Shown here in pieces: positions 8,746 through 18,332 of a stretch of 64,000 nt of DNA. Under the pieces are notes generated by a model, which saw only the letters and a list, made by a program, of their open reading frames with translations, had not been told where the DNA came from and searched no databases. The position numbers and the translations under genes were made by a program. This stretch comes from Bin55 sp965220235 (GTDB lineage Bacteria > Pseudomonadota > Gammaproteobacteria > Pseudomonadales > Azotimanducaceae): NCBI GenBank assembly GCA_965220235.1, contig OZ244815.1, forward strand, positions 682,001-746,000, written 5' to 3'. Within the stretch, counting starts at the first letter, position 1, and each line of letters opens with the position of its first letter.

Positions 8746-10136
8746 AGAAGGCGCGTTCGCACCATATCGTAAATCCCACCGAACCCGCCGTTGCTCATTA
8801 AGACGACGTGACGTGGTTGCTTAACAGGTTCGCAGATCTTGTCTGCGAGTTCCGTATGGTCATCCATGACTTCGCACGGTACGATGTTGTTTTCAGCGAG
8901 CGCGTCAAGATCCATGTCAACGTTATCGCCTTTGAACCAAATGACGTCGTCAGCGGGGCTACAGCATGTGGTCAAAGGTTCGCGATGAGTTCCCATTTGC
9001 ATGGTATGAGAACGTGGTTCAACCACTGCGAGTATATGCTCTTGCCCTACTCGATTACGAAGCCCCTGCAAGGTTGTCAAGATCGCGGTGGGATGGTGAG
9101 CGAAATCGTCATATACGGTTAGTTCACCTTTCTTAGCCAAGACCTCCATACGTCGCTTAACACCCTCAAACGACGAAAGTGCGTCTAATGACTCGCGGAT
9201 CGATACGCCAGCTTCGCGTGCAGCTGCGATCGCTTGCAATGCATTGCTCACGTTGTGGTGGCCGTAGTGGCGCCAATGCAGTGCACCGATTTTGCGTCGA
9301 TTGTGAAATAGATCGAAGTGAGAACCATCAGACGCGATCGTCTTCGCGTGCCAGAAATCGACATTCTTACTCGCCTCTAGCTCTTTACTCGTAGGGTCGA
9401 CACTGGTGTAAGAAAGCGGTGACCAAATGCCTTGTTCCAGTACTTCATCTACGGCTCGCATACCCCACGGTGCAATGATGCGCCCGTTCCTCGGGACCGT
9501 TCGTATCAAATGGTGAAACTGGAACTGTATAGCGACTAAATCGTTATATATGTCTGCGTGATCGAACTCTATGTTGTTGATTAAGAGTGTGCGCGGTCGA
9601 TAGTGCATGAATTTGGCTTGACGATCGAAGTACGATGTGTCATATTCGTCCGCTTCAACGACAAAGTACTTACTTGACCCTAATCGCGCGGACGTGCCGA
9701 AATTGAGTGGTGCACCACCAACGAGAAATCCCGGCTGCTTTCTCGCATGTTCGAGTATCCAGGTCAACATGCCGGTCGTTGTGGTTTTCCCATGTGTACC
9801 CGCTACGGCAAACACATGGCGTCCTGCGAGGACATTGCGTCCGAGCCATTCCGCACCTGACATGTAAGGGATGTCTGCGTCTAAGATGAATTCGAGCGAC
9901 TCCGCACCGCGCGGAAGGTTCGCGTTGCCGATCACGACAACATCCGGTGGTGGTTCGAGATGTGCTTGCTCAAATCCTTCTTCGGTAGGAATCTCGGCGG
10001 TGGCCAGTTGATCGCTCATAGGAGGGTAGATCTTTTGGTCCGACCCTCGGACATCGTAGCCCGCTTGCTTGGCCAGAATGGCTAGGTTACCCATTAGCGT
10101 ACCGCCAATCCCGAGGAAGTAGATTCGTTCACCCAT
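8742..10136 (-). CDS. mpl: UDP-MurNAc:L-Ala-gamma-D-Glu-meso-DAP ligase
   Basis: A 464-residue Mur ligase of the Mpl group, which reattaches the murein tripeptide to UDP-MurNAc during peptidoglycan recycling. The N-terminal FLGIGGTLMGNLAILA and GSDQKIYPPMS are typical of Mpl and separate it from MurC. The ATP P-loop is GTHGKTTTT (about 113-121), followed by EADEYD and NNIEFDHADIY. The C-terminal domain has DDFAHHPTAI. Length agrees with E. coli Mpl (457). The start ATG at 10136 is 18 nt after the upstream YIP1-like gene, so the two form an operon. It implies a meso-DAP murein and a Gram-negative recycling pathway. Confidence 0.93.
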   Translation of the reverse strand: MGERIYFLGIGGTLMGNLAILAKQAGYDVRGSDQKIYPPMSDQLATAEIPTEEGFEQAHLEPPPDVVVIGNANLPRGAESLEFILDADIPYMSGAEWLGRNVLAGRHVFAVAGTHGKTTTTGMLTWILEHARKQPGFLVGGAPLNFGTSARLGSSKYFVVEADEYDTSYFDRQAKFMHYRPRTLLINNIEFDHADIYNDLVAIQFQFHHLIRTVPRNGRIIAPWGMRAVDEVLEQGIWSPLSYTSVDPTSKELEASKNVDFWHAKTIASDGSHFDLFHNRRKIGALHWRHYGHHNVSNALQAIAAAREAGVSIRESLDALSSFEGVKRRMEVLAKKGELTVYDDFAHHPTAILTTLQGLRNRVGQEHILAVVEPRSHTMQMGTHREPLTTCCSPADDVIWFKGDNVDMDLDALAENNIVPCEVMDDHTELADKICEPVKQPRHVVLMSNGGFGGIYDMVRTRLL

Positions 10137-10154
10137 GAGGCAATTTTGTGAGGT

Positions 10155-10718
10155 TTATGTCGCGGTTGGAGTCGAAGGTACCGCGATTCCGGACGGCGCG
10201 TCGAACAGCGTCAAGCCAACGATCCCTTGTACGATTCCGACGGCGAGGAACGCAATAATCCCTCGAAATAAAGTGGTTTCCATCGCAATCGCGAGGATAT
10301 TGCCAGACACGACTAGCGACCAAATCCCGATCGTTAAGAATGTAAGAGCCCATAGGAAAGGTGACGATGAGCTAACTGCCGTTACCACGAGCATTAGACC
10401 CGCGAAAATGACCCCAGTGCCGAATAACGCAAATAGCGTTTGATAAACCCTCGCTTGATAATTAAAAATCCTTAGCAGAACGAAGATCGCAGCCGCGAAT
10501 ACGATTGCCGTAACTATCACCATTCCTAATTCGCTTAGGAAATTGATTTGCGTGTACGTTTCGGATTCGGCTAGTTCGCTGAGAAGCAATCGTGCATTTC
10601 GGTTGAGAGCCGCAGACAGAATCAGGTTGATAAATAGGGTGATACCTATGAACAGATGGTTGACTGGAAGCGATTGTGGTCCGCGCCTTAGAAGGCACAT
10701 GGACCAGAATGAGAGCAT
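10155..10718 (-). CDS. YIP1-like multi-spanning membrane protein
   Basis: A 187-residue inner-membrane protein with about five hydrophobic helices. The N-terminal LLRRGPQSLPVNHLF resembles YIP1-family proteins found beside mpl in gammaproteobacteria. No catalytic residues are visible. It ends 18 nt before mpl starts and is probably co-transcribed with it. Function is unknown; a role linked to the envelope is inferred from its partner only. An internal ATG at residue 7 is an alternative start. Confidence 0.7.
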   Translation of the reverse strand: MLSFWSMCLLRRGPQSLPVNHLFIGITLFINLILSAALNRNARLLLSELAESETYTQINFLSELGMVIVTAIVFAAAIFVLLRIFNYQARVYQTLFALFGTGVIFAGLMLVVTAVSSSSPFLWALTFLTIGIWSLVVSGNILAIAMETTLFRGIIAFLAVGIVQGIVGLTLFDAPSGIAVPSTPTAT

Positions 10719-10874
10719 TAACTGATTGAATGCGACGAGGATAACATAGATCCGTGGGAATGAGACTGTTCACGACCAATCGCTGGACGTTAATAAACGT
10801 TGGAAAGTGAACTTCAGCAATTTTAAATACGATGGCGTAATGAGCTAACGAAGCAACGGAAGAGGGTTCACGAG

Positions 10875-12137
10875 ATGACGAAGCGAAATGCGATCTATGC
10901 TCAATCGGGAGGCGTGACTGCCGTCATCAATGCCACTGCGAGTGGCTTAATTGAAGCAGCACATTCACATAGAGATCGGATCGGCAAAGTACTTGCTGGA
11001 AGGAATGGCATCATCGGCGTATTGCGGGAGGAGCTCATTGACACGAGCAAGGAGACTCGTACCACGATTCAACGGCTTCGAGAGACTCCCGGAGGTGCTT
11101 TTGGTTCGTGTCGCTACAAACTTAGCAATCCAACGCCTACAGATCCCGATATCCAGAGACTTTTTGAAGTGTTTGCAGCGCATGACGTCGGATATTTCTT
11201 TTACAACGGCGGGGGAGATTCGCAAGACACGGCGAACAAGGTATCAAAATTGAGTCAGCAGCTCAACTATCCGGTTCAATGTATCGGGATACCAAAGACG
11301 GTCGACAATGATCTGACAGGTACCGATACATGTCCCGGATTCGGATCAGTTGCCAAATACGTGGCGATCTCGACGAAAGAAGCGGCGTTGGACGTTGCAT
11401 CGATGAGTGAATCCTCGACGAAGGTCTTCATTCTCGAGGTTATGGGTCGTCATGCGGGATGGATAGCGGCAGCTGGCGGATTGGCAGGCGAAGCTCGTAA
11501 TGAACCGCCGCACCTCATTCTGTTCCCTGAAGTACCGTTCGACAGATCGGATTTCCTCCAGAAGGTTGAGTCAACGGTGAAACGCGTAGGCTACTGTGTC
11601 GTTGTTGCTTCTGAAGGCGTACAAGACGGCGACGGGAACTTCCTCTCGGATGCGGGGACGAAGGACGCATTTGGTCACGCGCAATTAGGCGGAGTCGCGC
11701 CAGTACTAGCTAGTCTCGTTAAGGATGAACTTGGTCTAAAGTACCACTACGCTGTGGCAGATTACCTCCAGCGGTCGTCTAGGCATATTGCATCCGCTAT
11801 CGACGTAGAACAGGCCTATGCTGTAGGTAAGGGTGCGATCGCAGCTGCAGCTGCGGGCAAGGACGACATCATGGTTGGCATCGAAAGGATTCGAGATAGA
11901 CCCTATCGATGGCGACTCGCGAACGTCAATCTCAGCAAGGTTGCCAATGTTGAACGTAAAGTCCCTCGCTCGTTTCGAACGAAGGACGAATACGGCATTA
12001 CGGCGCAAGCTCGACGTTATCTACTGCCACTGATCCGCGGCGAGGCATATCCTGCGTATCGTCACGGCATGCCTCGCTATGTGCAGACCAAAAATCAGTT
12101 GGTCGTGAAGAAACTTCCTCGATACGACGTAGGATGA
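10875..12137 (+). CDS. pfp: Pyrophosphate-dependent 6-phosphofructokinase
   Basis: A 420-residue phosphofructokinase that interconverts fructose 6-phosphate and fructose 1,6-bisphosphate using PPi. Two signatures favour PPi over ATP: GGGDSQDTA retains the Asp that blocks ATP binding, and PKTVDNDL has Lys where ATP enzymes have Gly. MGRHAGWIA and the substrate block near EGVQDGDG are also present. The reaction is reversible in vivo, so it can serve glycolysis and gluconeogenesis. An ATG at 10875 preceded by AGAGGG gives a good start. It converges on hppA with only 8 nt between stops, putting two PPi-using enzymes side by side. Confidence 0.9.
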   Translation: MTKRNAIYAQSGGVTAVINATASGLIEAAHSHRDRIGKVLAGRNGIIGVLREELIDTSKETRTTIQRLRETPGGAFGSCRYKLSNPTPTDPDIQRLFEVFAAHDVGYFFYNGGGDSQDTANKVSKLSQQLNYPVQCIGIPKTVDNDLTGTDTCPGFGSVAKYVAISTKEAALDVASMSESSTKVFILEVMGRHAGWIAAAGGLAGEARNEPPHLILFPEVPFDRSDFLQKVESTVKRVGYCVVVASEGVQDGDGNFLSDAGTKDAFGHAQLGGVAPVLASLVKDELGLKYHYAVADYLQRSSRHIASAIDVEQAYAVGKGAIAAAAAGKDDIMVGIERIRDRPYRWRLANVNLSKVANVERKVPRSFRTKDEYGITAQARRYLLPLIRGEAYPAYRHGMPRYVQTKNQLVVKKLPRYDVG

Positions 12138-12145
12138 GCCAATCG

Positions 12146-14200
12146 TTAGGCGATTACCGGAGCGATCACGAGACTAACGATCGCCATCACGTTGATCAGG
12201 ATGTTCATGCTTGGACCTGATGTGTCTTTAAATGGGTCCCCGACCGTATCGCCTACAACCGTAGCCGAATGCGTTTCTGATCCTTTTTCATGACCTTCGC
12301 CTAGAGCGCCTTTTTCGACGAATTTCTTAGCGTTATCCCACGCTCCGCCTGCATTCGCCATGGTGAGCGCGAGTAGTACGCATCCGATCAGACCACCTCC
12401 GAGTAGCCCACCGAGTGCTTCAGGTCCGAGCGTGAAGCCAACCAATGGCGGTAGGAACACGGCGATGACGCCTGGCGGAATCATCTTCACTAACGCCGCG
12501 TTCGTAGCGATCTGAATGCAGGTGTCGTTATCAGGTTCAGCGGTTCCCTCGCGCAGTCCTGAAATCTCGCGAAACTGTCGACGGATCTCTTCGATCATCT
12601 GTTCTGCCGCGTCGCCAACTGCTTGCATCGTGATGGATGAGATAAGAAATGCCGTTAGACCACCAAGAAACAAACCGATCAGAACTTTCGGGTCACCGAT
12701 GTGTAGTACGAAGGCGCCTTCAGTTGCGTACTCGATCGTCTCTACGTAAGCAGCGATGATGGCAAGCGCTGCGAGTGCTGCCGCACCGATCGCGAACCCT
12801 TTACCCATTGCTGCGGTGGTGTTTCCGAGTTCGTCGAGTGAGTCAGTGATCGCGCGCACGTCTTCACCGAGGCCGCCCATTTCCGCGATACCACCCGCGT
12901 TGTCGGCGACTGGACCGTATGCGTCAACAGCCATCGTCATACCTACGGTGGCAAGCAAGCCGACGGCGGCAATCGCGACGCCGTAAAGACCGGCAAGCGA
13001 TGTGGAGACGAAAATGATCGCGCAAATCGTGATGATCGGAACCACTACAGATTGCATGCCCGTTGCCAGCCCTGTGATCAGTACTGTCGCGGGTCCAGTC
13101 TTACCTTGCTCGGCGATCTTCTGGATCGGACGCCCGGAGGTATAGAACTCTGTAATCAGACCGATGATGATCCCACCAACTGATCCTGCTAGCACGCTCC
13201 AGAAAATGTTCAGCGTTAACTGAGCGTATTGCGAAATCAGGAAGTACGCGGCAATCAGGAATAGGACAGGGGTGACGATCATGCCTAAACGTAAGGCAAA
13301 ACTGGGGTTGCGGTTTGATTGTGTGCGAACGACGCCGATACCGATGATCGAACAGATAAGGCCAGCGGATGCCAAGGTCAGTGGCAATGCCATCAGCCAT
13401 TCACGCGTCTTGTCAGCACTACCTGCATCCAATCCCGCCAGATCAACTGCGCTTAAGGTTGCAGCGATCGCTATGCTCGCGATCATTGAACCGCAGTAGG
13501 ACTCGAATATGTCTGAGCCCATGCCCGCGACATCACCGACGTTATCACCGACGTTGTCAGCAATCACACCTGGATTACGCGGATCGTCTTCTGGAATGTT
13601 CTCTTCTGTTTTTCCGACGAGATCGGCGCCGACGTCAGCGCTTTTTGTATAGATCCCACCGCCAACACGGGAGAACAGTGCTACCGTTGAAGCACCCATC
13701 CCAAATCCGTGGATGTAGTGAGCCTGTTCGGGATTACCAAAAAAGTAATAGATGATGCCGAGACCGAGCAAGCCAAATGACGCGACGGCCAATCCCATGA
13801 TGGATCCACCGAAAAACGCGACGGAAAGTGCGGCAGGTGCGCCTTTGACCTGTGCCGCTGTCGTTGTTCTTACATTCGATTTTGTGGCTGTATACATCCC
13901 GAAAAATCCAGCGCTGCCGGATGCCACGGCACCTGCGAAGAAAGCCGCCGCGGTGTTCCAACCGAGATGTTCCCTTTCTAGAACCAATAGGACGAAGAGC
14001 ACAGCCGCGAAGATCGCGAGCAGCATGTATTCGCGACGCATGAAGACCATTGCGCCCCGATGAATCTTGTCTGCGATCTGCTTGACCTTATCTTCGCCTT
14101 CGGGGTAGCGTCGTACGAGCATATAGATGATGAAAGCAACTACAAGACCGACGACACCGAGAATAGGTGGAATGATCGGTGGGGTCACACTATCGAACAT
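12146..14200 (-). CDS. hppA: K+-stimulated membrane pyrophosphatase (ion pump)
   Basis: A 684-residue integral membrane pyrophosphatase that couples PPi hydrolysis to H+ or Na+ export. The catalytic loop DVGADLVGK and the acidic block ADNVGDNVGDVAGMGSDIFE are intact. GNTTAAMGKG has Ala where K+-independent enzymes have Lys, placing it in the K+-stimulated class. About 16 membrane helices are expected. The frame extends 31 codons upstream, but the ATG at 14200 is preferred: AGGAG sits five bases before it and MFDSVTPPIIP is a normal N-terminus. Which ion is pumped cannot be settled here. It neighbours the PPi-dependent phosphofructokinase. Confidence 0.93.
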   Translation of the reverse strand: MFDSVTPPIIPPILGVVGLVVAFIIYMLVRRYPEGEDKVKQIADKIHRGAMVFMRREYMLLAIFAAVLFVLLVLEREHLGWNTAAAFFAGAVASGSAGFFGMYTATKSNVRTTTAAQVKGAPAALSVAFFGGSIMGLAVASFGLLGLGIIYYFFGNPEQAHYIHGFGMGASTVALFSRVGGGIYTKSADVGADLVGKTEENIPEDDPRNPGVIADNVGDNVGDVAGMGSDIFESYCGSMIASIAIAATLSAVDLAGLDAGSADKTREWLMALPLTLASAGLICSIIGIGVVRTQSNRNPSFALRLGMIVTPVLFLIAAYFLISQYAQLTLNIFWSVLAGSVGGIIIGLITEFYTSGRPIQKIAEQGKTGPATVLITGLATGMQSVVVPIITICAIIFVSTSLAGLYGVAIAAVGLLATVGMTMAVDAYGPVADNAGGIAEMGGLGEDVRAITDSLDELGNTTAAMGKGFAIGAAALAALAIIAAYVETIEYATEGAFVLHIGDPKVLIGLFLGGLTAFLISSITMQAVGDAAEQMIEEIRRQFREISGLREGTAEPDNDTCIQIATNAALVKMIPPGVIAVFLPPLVGFTLGPEALGGLLGGGLIGCVLLALTMANAGGAWDNAKKFVEKGALGEGHEKGSETHSATVVGDTVGDPFKDTSGPSMNILINVMAIVSLVIAPVIA

Positions 14201-14347
14201 GAAATCTCCTGAATTAACCGCGCGAAAACAGTATTCTGGCCTTAAAAATCGCTGCGAATGATACGGAACACGCGACCTTTGGAAACGCAGCAATGACTAT
14301 AGAAACGCACACAAAAATTCGACGAACTTCGTTGAATCCATGAGCTA

Positions 14348-14364
14348 GCTGATCATTGATCAGC
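14348..14364. repeat. 17-bp perfect palindrome upstream of hppA
   Basis: GCTGATCA-T-TGATCAGC is a perfect 8-bp inverted repeat around a single T, lying about 150 nt upstream of the hppA start within the 289-nt gap to the DUF2333 gene. It could be an operator for hppA, but no matching copy was noticed elsewhere in the window. Confidence 0.35.
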
Positions 14365-14489
14365 GTAGATCAAAGAAGCGTCAATGAGGTCGAGTCTAGT
14401 CGCTATTTTTCGCTGAACGCGTCAGGAATCCCGGCTTGAACGTGCGGGCTAGAGCTGAGTAGCACAAATACAACGGATTTCGTTCGCGA

Positions 14490-15530
14490 TCAGCCCTGCT
14501 CTAGCAATTGCTGAATCTCAATGATCGCTGCGTTGACGCGGGAAACGTAAGACGCCATGACCAGTGAGTGGTTTGCCAAAAAACCAAATCCACCACCATT
14601 GAGTATCACCGGACTCCACACGGTTTCTTGAGTGGCTTCGAGATCTCGAATGATCTGCTGAAGCATTGGTAGTGCATTCTTGTCTTCTAGAACAGGTCGA
14701 AAGTCATGCTCGACTGCTTTGAGTAGATGTAACAAAGCCCACGCTTGACCTCTCGCTTCGTAGAACACATCGTCTATTTGCGTCCATGGCGTCTTCGTCT
14801 CTCGGTCGGAAGTAACCGGAGTCGATTGATCTGGATTGCGTTCGCCAAAAGTTGCTAAATCGCGCTGTCGTTTTCCGACACTTTCGGACAGTCGTTGCGA
14901 GACGTCACCTAATCTTGCCGATACGCCGCCGAGCCATCGTTGCAGGTTGTCTGCTCGTGGGTAGAACTGCGCGTCTGGGTTGTCAGGATTCGCGATGCTG
15001 GATAGATATTGTTCGAGATATTCGATTCCTGATTCGTATTCATCCTCGGACGCTGGGAAAATCCAACTAGAGTTGTCATAAAAGAACTTTCCTTCCGCTT
15101 CAGCGAGATTGGGTTCTTCGTTCGATTGGCTCTGAGTTCGCGCTAAGTCGACTCGAAGTGAACGCGCGGTATCCCTGACCATCAGAAGAACGCCAAACTC
15201 CCACGCTGGGATGTTGTCCATCCAAACTCCAGGGGGGAATAGGTCGTTTGATAAAAACCCGCCTCGCTTTTCAAGCATGGTAACGGCGAGTTCTCTGGTA
15301 GTGTGGGCGAAGGTATACCCGACGACAGGGACCTCGCTTTGCAATTCGGCGTGTAGCGCCGCCGCTTCAACCACCTCGAACCGATCGGGTTCTTTATCCC
15401 ACCACCATGTCAAGAAAAGCATCAGGATTAAGTAGGCTCCTACGATCGCACCTATCGTCGAGCCGATGATGCCGAGATTCAGAAAATTCAGCTTTGGTAT
15501 ATTCAATTTCAGAGATTGGGCGAAATTCAT
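14490..15530 (-). CDS. DUF2333 family membrane-anchored protein
   Basis: A 346-residue protein with a single N-terminal membrane helix (about 20-44, GIIGSTIGAIVGAYLILMLFLTWWWDKEPD) and a large periplasmic domain. The WWDKEPDRFEV segment after the helix and the stretch YTFAHTTRELAVTMLEKRGG match the DUF2333 family, common in gammaproteobacteria. No catalytic motif is evident and no function is established for the family. It is divergent from dsbD, with a 235-nt shared upstream region, and lies upstream of hppA on the same strand. Confidence 0.75.
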   Translation of the reverse strand: MNFAQSLKLNIPKLNFLNLGIIGSTIGAIVGAYLILMLFLTWWWDKEPDRFEVVEAAALHAELQSEVPVVGYTFAHTTRELAVTMLEKRGGFLSNDLFPPGVWMDNIPAWEFGVLLMVRDTARSLRVDLARTQSQSNEEPNLAEAEGKFFYDNSSWIFPASEDEYESGIEYLEQYLSSIANPDNPDAQFYPRADNLQRWLGGVSARLGDVSQRLSESVGKRQRDLATFGERNPDQSTPVTSDRETKTPWTQIDDVFYEARGQAWALLHLLKAVEHDFRPVLEDKNALPMLQQIIRDLEATQETVWSPVILNGGGFGFLANHSLVMASYVSRVNAAIIEIQQLLEQG

Positions 15531-15765
15531 ACGAGTGCTAGTTAATTGAAAAAGGACGTGGGTTTTCTTGTATCAGGTGAGCTATTTTGGACACTGGACA
15601 GTAGTAGTCGTTGCAGGACTTAACTTGCAGGCTAAATCTTAAAATTTGATTCATCACTATTAGTACATTCGTGCGCTATTTGTTGATTCATCTAGCGCAT
15701 ACCTCAGACCGATCTCGAGCCACCGAGACCGGTATAGCACTTAGTTGGACGGTTTTCTACTTGAA

Positions 15766-17421
15766 ATGATCCGCAAGCACTGCGTGAGACGAGTCATCCT
15801 GCTGTGCGTCGCGCTGTTCACTGCGGTGCACGTTTCGCCGCAATTAACGAATGACCACGAGTTCTTACCGGTTGACGAAGCTTATCCCACAGAAGCGGAA
15901 CTGACTGAGGATGGACGCGTCCTTGCTCGGTGGGTGATGCCCGAAGGTTATTACCTCTACAAGCATTCGCTCAAGTTAGTCGGGAAAGACGGAACTGAAT
16001 TAGGGTCGGTGACCATCCCGCAGGGTAAGCAGAAGACCGACGAGTTTTTCGGTGAGGTCGAGGTCTATTACAACTTTCTTGAAATCTCCGCGCCGATTGT
16101 TGCCCAGACTCGCGCTGAAGTAGTGGTCGATGTCCATTACCAAGGCTGTGCTGATGCGGGTTTGTGTTATCCCCCTGAGGTACGCGAATTTCGGTTTGCC
16201 GGAATGGGATCGGAGACTGACGTTGCCTCCGAGCTTACTGTCTTAGAGTCCGCGGGTATCAGCATTTGGGTCGCGATTGGTTCCGCGTTGCTTGCTGGGT
16301 TGATTCTGAACCTCATGCCATGCGTGTTTCCAATTCTGTCAATAAAAGCCCTCTCGTTGGTGCAGAGTGCAGGTCAATCTGATAACTTGCACCATGCTTT
16401 TGGTTATCTATGCGGCGTCGTAATGACGTTTCTAGTGCTTGCGATCCTGCTACTCGTTTTGCGAGGGTTCGGCGCCGCGATTGGTTGGGGATTTCAGCTG
16501 CAATCTCCGGGGTTTGTGGTTGCGATGACGTTGTTGTTCTTTGTCATGAGCATAAACCTGCTTGGGGTGATTGAAATTCCTGGATTCGGACTTTCGATGA
16601 CACAACCCAATCCGTTCATGACAGGAGTACTTGCAGTGATCGTCGCAACGCCATGCACCGTTCCGTTCATGGCGGCGGCGATCGGGTATGCGATATCGCA
16701 GGGTGGCATTAATCTCGTACTAATCATGGCGATGATGGGCATCGGAATGGCACTGCCTTACATAGTTGTCACCGCAACGCCACGGATTGCAGCTTGGCTG
16801 CCTCGTCCTGGTCAATGGATGGTCACATTCAAGCGCGTCATGTCCATTCCAATGGTTTTGACCGTCATTTGGTTAGTGTGGGTTTTGACACGTCAGGTTG
16901 GCTTGATTGGCATTCTGTGGGCTAGCGCTGCGATGATTTTGTTGGCAATCGCGGCTCTTGTAGGTAGACGGCAAGTCAAGTGGCTGACGTCCGTATGGGC
17001 GATCATGCTCGTTGTGATTGCAAGCGCTGTATATGCAGTCTCGCGACCGGACGAAACGCTCCAAACAGCGGATTCGGAAACATTCGAGTACGAGCGATAT
17101 CAAGTTATGATTGAGGAACAGCGACCAATCTTCTTAAATGTGACGGCGGATTGGTGCTTGACGTGCCTCGCAAATGAGCGGACGACACTAGCACGAGAAG
17201 GCGTTCATCAAACATTTGACGCTTACGGTGTCACTTACGTCAAGGTTGATTGGACGAATCGAGACGCACAGGTAACGAAGTTGCTTGAACAATTTGGTCG
17301 TTATGGTGTTCCGATGTACGTTCTCTATCCTTCCAAAGGTCAACCGGTGGTTCTACCTCAAGTGTTAACTCCCGATTTGGTACGAAATCTCTTAGATACA
17401 TACGAAGGGCGGTCAACGTGA
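15766..17421 (+). CDS. dsbD: Thiol:disulfide interchange protein DsbD
   Basis: A 551-residue three-domain reductase that carries electrons from cytoplasmic thioredoxin to the periplasm. Signal peptide at the N-terminus (VILLCVALFTAVHV); periplasmic alpha domain with the pair C-ADAGL-C near residues 125-131; central eight-helix region with one Cys in NLMPCVFP and one in ATPCTVPF; C-terminal thioredoxin domain with TADWCLTCLANE. All six cysteines are present. The frame opens at a TTG at 15745, but the ATG at 15766 gives the better signal peptide. It overlaps aroQ by four bases. With dsbB elsewhere in the window, both oxidising and reducing arms of periplasmic thiol chemistry are represented. 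Confidence 0.93.
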   Translation: MIRKHCVRRVILLCVALFTAVHVSPQLTNDHEFLPVDEAYPTEAELTEDGRVLARWVMPEGYYLYKHSLKLVGKDGTELGSVTIPQGKQKTDEFFGEVEVYYNFLEISAPIVAQTRAEVVVDVHYQGCADAGLCYPPEVREFRFAGMGSETDVASELTVLESAGISIWVAIGSALLAGLILNLMPCVFPILSIKALSLVQSAGQSDNLHHAFGYLCGVVMTFLVLAILLLVLRGFGAAIGWGFQLQSPGFVVAMTLLFFVMSINLLGVIEIPGFGLSMTQPNPFMTGVLAVIVATPCTVPFMAAAIGYAISQGGINLVLIMAMMGIGMALPYIVVTATPRIAAWLPRPGQWMVTFKRVMSIPMVLTVIWLVWVLTRQVGLIGILWASAAMILLAIAALVGRRQVKWLTSVWAIMLVVIASAVYAVSRPDETLQTADSETFEYERYQVMIEEQRPIFLNVTADWCLTCLANERTTLAREGVHQTFDAYGVTYVKVDWTNRDAQVTKLLEQFGRYGVPMYVLYPSKGQPVVLPQVLTPDLVRNLLDTYEGRST

Positions 17422-17858
17422 AGAAGATCTTAGTGCTCAACGGTCCGAATTTGAACCTGCTCGGAACACGGGAGCCTGATATATATGGAGCGGAAACGCT
17501 GGCGGACATACTTGCACATTTAGAGAATGTTGCCAATGAGTTAACGGTTTCACTGATCACGTTTCAATCGAATATTGAAGGTGAGCTGATCGACAAGATT
17601 CAATCAGCGAGAGACCAAGGCGTCGTTTTCATTCTGATAAATCCAGGTGCGTTTACTCATACAAGCGTGGCGCTACGTGACGCGTTTTTAGCAGTGGATA
17701 TACCAATGATTGAACTCCACTTGTCGAACGTGCACGCACGGGAGGAATTTCGAAAGAACTCGTACTTAGCTGATATCGCGGTTGGCACTTTAGCCGGCTT
17801 CGGTTCATACTCGTATGAATTAGCGTTAAGGGCTGCAGTAAATCACCTCGGCGATTGA
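17418..17858 (+). CDS. aroQ: Type II 3-dehydroquinate dehydratase
   Basis: A 146-residue dodecameric dehydratase of the shikimate pathway, converting 3-dehydroquinate to 3-dehydroshikimate. The N-terminal LNGPNLNLLGTREPDIYG contains the catalytic Arg and Tyr region; NPGAFTHTSVALRDA and ELHLSNVHAREEFR carry the substrate-binding and catalytic residues. Length is exactly that of the family. The GTG start lies inside the end of dsbD (GTGA overlap), so the two are translationally coupled; thpR follows three bases after its stop. Confidence 0.95.
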   Translation: MKKILVLNGPNLNLLGTREPDIYGAETLADILAHLENVANELTVSLITFQSNIEGELIDKIQSARDQGVVFILINPGAFTHTSVALRDAFLAVDIPMIELHLSNVHAREEFRKNSYLADIAVGTLAGFGSYSYELALRAAVNHLGD

Positions 17859-17861
17859 GCT

Positions 17862-18332
17862 GTGAGGTGCTTCATCGGTTCGATTCTGGGCGAGGATGAC
17901 CAACGAACCATCGAGAAACTAAAACCGGACCTGAGCGACCAACTTGTACGTTGGGTGAAACCAAGTAAGTACCACCTTACGCTCGAATTCCTAGGTGACG
18001 ATGTCGAGAGAGAAGATTTAGCGAGGCATTGGCAAACGGTTGCGAATTGGACGCCAGCGTTTCCGATTACGTGTACGAAAGTGTCCTATGGTGGGTTCCC
18101 GAATCATCAGCATGCGCGGGTTTTCGTATTATTTCTCCACTCGGAAGCGCGGCTAGAAGCATTGCGACCGGAGCAGCGGTCATTTCTACCGCACATTACC
18201 CTTGGCTACGCTCGTCGCAAGCCGATCGATATTCCAGATTGGTCAACCATGGTGCGTATTACGATCCCGGCACCGTCCCTGATCGAGTCTAGGCAAGGTC
18301 AATATAAAAAGCTGGAATCCGCGGCCAGGTAG
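17862..18332 (+). CDS. thpR: RNA 2',3'-cyclic phosphodiesterase (2'-5' RNA ligase family)
   Basis: A 156-residue 2H phosphoesterase. Both HxT motifs are present: HLTLEFLG and HITLGYAR. The family opens 2',3'-cyclic phosphate ends and in vitro ligates 2'-5' RNA; the physiological substrate is not settled. The start is a GTG at 17862. The last ten bases, including the TAG stop at 18330-18332, lie within the first ten bases of the tRNA-Phe gene, so the two cannot be separated without loss. Confidence 0.85.
   Translation: MRCFIGSILGEDDQRTIEKLKPDLSDQLVRWVKPSKYHLTLEFLGDDVEREDLARHWQTVANWTPAFPITCTKVSYGGFPNHQHARVFVLFLHSEARLEALRPEQRSFLPHITLGYARRKPIDIPDWSTMVRITIPAPSLIESRQGQYKKLESAAR

Noticed and set aside
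14201..14293. N-terminal extension of hppA from 14293
   Set aside because: The extra 31 residues are not membrane-pyrophosphatase-like and the AGGAG before ATG 14200 decides the start.
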